A DNA stretch of 7,062 bases from an uncultured Mycoplasmatota bacterium. GTDB taxonomy: Bacteria > Bacillota_I > Bacilli_A > RF39 > UBA660. How positions within the stretch are numbered: position 1 is the first letter of the stretch; each line of letters opens with the position of its first letter. This document shows, in pieces, positions 6,353 to 7,062 of this stretch. The notes beneath the pieces were generated by a model. That model had not been told where the DNA came from. It ran no database searches and saw only the letters and a list, made by a program, of their open reading frames with translations. The stretch covers positions 1-7,062 of the forward strand of contig USBW01000033.1 of the NCBI GenBank assembly GCA_900553045.1, in the 5' to 3' direction. The position numbers and the translations under genes are program-made.

Positions 6353-6961
6353 TTATTTAGATTTTGATTTACTACTTACATCATATACATTAGAATCAAA
6401 CACCAGACCTTCATCATTATAGTTATGAAAATCTCGGTAGTTTGGATTTCTAACTATCGAAGTACAGACACCTTTATCGACGCTAACATAACCATATATA
6501 TACTCTGGAAGAAGTCTAAAGCTATAATCATTCTCAGGAAAATAAATTGGCTTAACTTCACCTTCTTTTAACATTAAGTATGACTTAGGAATCTTCGTTA
6601 TTATAACACCTTGAGAATTTTTATATTTATTACAAGTCTTTATCTGACCATACATTAATAAAAAGTTATTTTGAAGAGAAACCGTCTTAGTTATATCAGG
6701 TTCGTATTGAACAATACCCTGCATTCCATCGCCATTATTAATTAAACCATTATTAAAGACATCGTTTAAAAATTCAGGAGTAACCATTGTATAACCAGTA
6801 CGATGAATACCAACAACATAATCATCATTAAACAAACTTTCTAATTCTTTGCCTAGCTCCTCACTCATAAAACCATATTTATCGTATTCTTTAGCTAGAG
6901 TCTTATAAAATCCTTTCACAATCATAGGATTATTTCTTCTATAAAATTTATAAGGTTTCAT
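6353..6961 (-). CDS. Uncharacterised 202-residue protein, possibly ADP-ribosyltransferase-like
   Basis: I do not recognise a named family. The protein is soluble by inspection: no signal peptide and no membrane segment. Residues 1-45 are charged and probably helical. The central part has features that loosely resemble ADP-ribosyltransferase-like folds: a hydrophobic strand ending in GIHRTGY (51-57), then a helix with FLNDVFNNGLINNG (64-77), a TVS segment (93-95), a strand GVIITKIPKSYL (118-129), and LLPEYIYGYV (150-159) with Glu153. His53, Ser95 and Glu153 would be the candidate active-site residues; this is inference from layout only. The tail (196-202) alternates Ser and Lys. ATG 6961 has the site GGTGAT four bases ahead; an internal ATG at 6925 has a weaker one. 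The gene is a single unit with its own promoter and terminator, typical of accessory genes. A non-catalytic role is equally possible. Confidence 0.7.
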   Translation of the reverse strand: MKPYKFYRRNNPMIVKGFYKTLAKEYDKYGFMSEELGKELESLFNDDYVVGIHRTGYTMVTPEFLNDVFNNGLINNGDGMQGIVQYEPDITKTVSLQNNFLLMYGQIKTCNKYKNSQGVIITKIPKSYLMLKEGEVKPIYFPENDYSFRLLPEYIYGYVSVDKGVCTSIVRNPNYRDFHNYNDEGLVFDSNVYDVSSKSKSK

Positions 6962-6977
6962 AGTATCACCATAAATA

Positions 6978-7006
6978 ATTATATCATATATGCTTTAAGA
7001 TGTAAA
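6978..7006 (-). promoter_or_regulatory. Promoter of the 202-residue protein gene
   Basis: On the minus strand TTTACA (7001-7006, 5 of 6) is followed by exactly 17 bases and a perfect TATAAT (6978-6983). Transcription would start near 6971, leaving a leader of only about 10 bases that begins at the GGTGAT ribosome binding site. Confidence 0.7.
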
Positions 7007-7039
7007 TTAACGAAAAATATTATTATAAAAAATTAAAGT

Positions 7040-7061
7040 CCTATTTCTTTAATGAAATAAG
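7040..7061 (-). terminator. Possible weak terminator of a gene beyond the right edge
   Basis: On the minus strand CTTATTTC and GAAATAGG form an 8-bp stem with one G-U pair around a 6-base loop. A T-rich stretch follows but starts with ACTTTAA before the six-T run, so the tail is not ideal. No gene is visible to its right within the window. Confidence 0.3.
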
Positions 7062-7062
7062 A

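Noticed and set aside
5130..6961. The amidoligase and the 202-residue protein as one two-gene defence or modification system
   Set aside because: A strong terminator and separate promoters lie between them, with about 260 bases of spacer, so the sequence itself does not support linkage. Conserved co-occurrence in other genomes would be needed.
1..7062. CRISPR arrays, insertion sequences, tRNA or rRNA genes, riboswitches
   Set aside because: No spaced direct repeats, transposase-like frames, cloverleaf patterns or known riboswitch motifs were seen; the intergenic stretches are short and accounted for by promoters and terminators.

Overview
The window is strongly AT-rich and every supported gene lies on the minus strand, so it is read from high to low coordinates. 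The gene set (a sufCDSU run with SufU in place of SufE/IscU, plus a TypA GTPase), the compact spacing, the GGTGAT/GAGGTG-type ribosome binding sites and the AT richness point to a low-GC Firmicute of class Bacilli. A small-genome gut lineage (RF39 or Erysipelotrichales-like) is plausible, but this is inference. The standard code fits: Trp is written TGG and no in-frame TGA is needed. Six of the seven genes end in TAA, one in TAG and none in TGA.

Layout in transcription order. (1) 6961-6353: an uncharacterised 202-residue protein with its own consensus-like promoter (TTTACA-N17-TATAAT) and a strong intrinsic terminator; a few motifs weakly suggest an ADP-ribosyltransferase-like fold. (2) 6352-6093: an AT-rich intergenic stretch holding that terminator, two overlapping candidate promoters and an inverted repeat over the upstream -35 box. 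(3) 6092-5130: a protein of the putative amidoligase family (ATP-dependent COOH-NH2 ligases related to glutamine synthetase). (4) 5062-3260: typA/bipA, with a promoter (TTGAAA-N17-TATAAT) just after the amidoligase gene and a clear terminator after its stop. (5) 3161-23: sufC-sufD-sufS-sufU, tightly packed (8-base overlap, 15-base gap, 0-base gap), the usual Bacilli order. sufB would be expected next but lies beyond the left edge.

The suf genes work together. SufS takes sulfur from cysteine as a persulfide, SufU accepts it, and SufB, SufC and SufD form the ATP-driven scaffold on which Fe-S clusters are built. Two details stand out: SufD is only 242 residues, keeping the C-terminal core but lacking most of the usual N-terminal part, and SufS has Gln where, from memory of the B. 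subtilis protein, the zinc-swapping His should be. TypA is a ribosome-associated GTPase with an unusual Val in its P-loop.

Most of the window is ordinary housekeeping DNA. I find no convincing new multi-gene system. The two accessory genes at the right (amidoligase and the 202-residue protein) are the least understood parts, and the terminator between them argues against their being one operon.
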